Shown: positions 5,867 through 6,705 of the stretch, in pieces
Layout: every line of letters starts with the position of its first letter
Position numbering within the stretch: the stretch's first letter is position 1
Source: Wenzhouxiangella sp.
GTDB lineage: Bacteria; Pseudomonadota; Gammaproteobacteria; Xanthomonadales; Wenzhouxiangellaceae
Length of the DNA: 6,705 nucleotides
Assembly: GCA_007116585.1 (NCBI GenBank)
Contig: SKIE01000124.1
Span: 1 to 6,705, forward strand
Direction of reading: 5' to 3'
The notes under the pieces: model-generated
What the model was told of the DNA's origin: nothing
Seen by the model: only the letters and a program-made list of their open reading frames with translations
Database searches by the model: none
Translations under genes and position numbers: made by a program

Positions 5867-6705
5867 ATGACCGAAAAAACCGCCCAGCACACACCCCTGA
5901 TGCAGCAGTACCTGCGGATCAAGTCCGATTATCCGGACATCCTGCTGTTTTTCCGCATGGGCGATTTTTACGAGCTGTTTTATGACGACGCTCGCCGGGC
6001 GGCAAAACTGCTGGACATTACCTTGACCACTCGCGGCCAGTCTGCCGGGCAGCCGATTCCAATGGCTGGCGTGCCTTATCACGCGGTGGATGGCTATCTG
6101 GCGCGGCTGATCAAGAAAAGCGAGTCGGTCGCCATCTGCGAGCAGGTGGGTGATCCGAACGAGTCCAAGGGCCCGGTCGAGCGCAAGGTCGTGCGCATCG
6201 TCACGCCGGGCACGGTGACAGAAGAAGCCCTGCTGGAAGACCGCCAGGACCGGCTGCTGGCCGCCATCGCCCCGGCAAAGAAAGGTTTCGGCCTGGCCTG
6301 GCTGGACGTGGCCGGCGGGCGGCTGCGCTTTGCCGAGCCGTCCAACGCCCAGGAACTGGGCGCCGAGCTGGAGCGCCTGCGCCCGGCCGAGGTCCTGTTT
6401 CCGGAAGACTATGCCCTGCCCGTCTCCGGCCTGGTCGCCGCCCTGCGACCCACGCCCCCCTGGCATTTCGACGCCCAGACCGGCGAGAGAGAGCTGTGTC
6501 GGCAGTTGCAGGTTCAGGACCTGTCCGGCTTCGGTGTGGAGCAGCGCGGGCCCGGACTGGCCGCCGCCGGCGCGCTGCTGAACTACGCCCGGGAGATGCT
6601 GGCCGGCGAACTGACGCATCTGACCGGCGTGCGCGCACTTAAAAGCAGCGAGCACCTGGTGCTGGACGCGTCCACCCGGCGCCATCTGGAAATCGATGTC
6701 CATCC
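5867..6705 (+). CDS. mutS: DNA mismatch repair protein MutS, N-terminal 279 residues (3' part outside window)
   Basis: MutS recognises mispaired and looped bases and recruits MutL in methyl-directed mismatch repair. The frame from ATG 5867 ([19 protein letters not shown]) is open to the window edge. The mismatch-recognition domain contains R30-M-G-D-F34-Y-E36-L-F; F34 and E36 are the stacking and hydrogen-bonding pair equivalent to the FxE motif of E. coli MutS. Next come [28 protein letters not shown] and [12 protein letters not shown] (about residues 64-125), all hallmarks of the family. The connector domain follows, and the visible part ends at [12 protein letters not shown], the beginning of the core lever domain. 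The ATPase domain lies outside. No strong Shine-Dalgarno is seen before the ATG, but no better start exists and the N-terminus aligns with the family. The order mutS-cinA-recA is common in gammaproteobacteria, here with an extra gene inserted. Confidence 0.96.
   Translation, partial: MTEKTAQHTPLMQQYLRIKSDYPDILLFFRMGDFYELFYDDARRAAKLLDITLTTRGQSAGQPIPMAGVPYHAVDGYLARLIKKSESVAICEQVGDPNESKGPVERKVVRIVTPGTVTEEALLEDRQDRLLAAIAPAKKGFGLAWLDVAGGRLRFAEPSNAQELGAELERLRPAEVLFPEDYALPVSGLVAALRPTPPWHFDAQTGERELCRQLQVQDLSGFGVEQRGPGLAAAGALLNYAREMLAGELTHLTGVRALKSSEHLVLDASTRRHLEIDVH

Noticed and set aside
5309..6703. Long open frame on the minus strand (464 codons) opposite the DUF6498-like gene and mutS
   Set aside because: It runs antisense to two genes with clear protein signatures, spans their boundary, and its translation has low-complexity Gln/Gly/His-rich composition typical of shadow frames in GC-rich DNA.

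Overview
The window is a GC-rich chromosomal segment from a gammaproteobacterium. The RecA N-terminus (M-DENRKR) resembles that of Pseudomonas and its relatives. The order mutS / cinA-recA-recX / alaS is the usual gammaproteobacterial DNA-repair neighbourhood. A Xanthomonadales- or Chromatiales-like host would fit the GC content and the M48-peptidase-type tail domain, but the genus cannot be read from the sequence. There are no mobile elements, tRNA or rRNA genes, CRISPR arrays or phage genes.

Layout. 1-328 (-): 5' part of alaS, cut by the window edge. 329-525: divergent intergenic region with candidate promoters for alaS and for the next gene. 526-1518 (+): membrane-anchored diguanylate cyclase with intact catalytic and product-inhibition sites. 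It converges on recX with a 7-base gap, and the two stop codons lie in opposite arms of a perfect hairpin. 1526-1981 (-): recX. 1981-3021 (-): recA, best started at a GTG. 3022-3152: recA leader, extended -10 promoter and a likely thpR terminator. 3153-3680 (-): thpR (formerly ligT). 3677-4180 (-): cinA/pncC-type NMN amidase. 4181-4300: divergent intergenic region. 4301-5812 (+): a two-part membrane protein, with a soluble half like the C-terminal tail of membrane M48 peptidases and a DUF6498-like membrane half. 5867-6705 (+): 5' part of mutS, cut by the window edge.

How it works together. The leftward block cinA-thpR-recA-recX is tightly packed: a 4-nt overlap joins cinA and thpR, and a 1-nt overlap joins recA and recX. 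recA has its own promoter behind a hairpin that may end the cinA-thpR transcript. Recombinase (RecA), its modulator (RecX), mismatch recognition (MutS), NAD salvage (PncC) and RNA-end processing (ThpR) are therefore neighbours. Two rightward genes, the cyclase and the M48-tail/DUF6498 protein, sit inside this otherwise conserved cluster and are the accessory part of the window. No canonical LexA box is visible ahead of recA.

The most unusual items are the M48-tail/DUF6498 protein, the stop-codon hairpin, and the dyad flanking the candidate cyclase promoter. I see no clear case of a wholly new multi-gene system.
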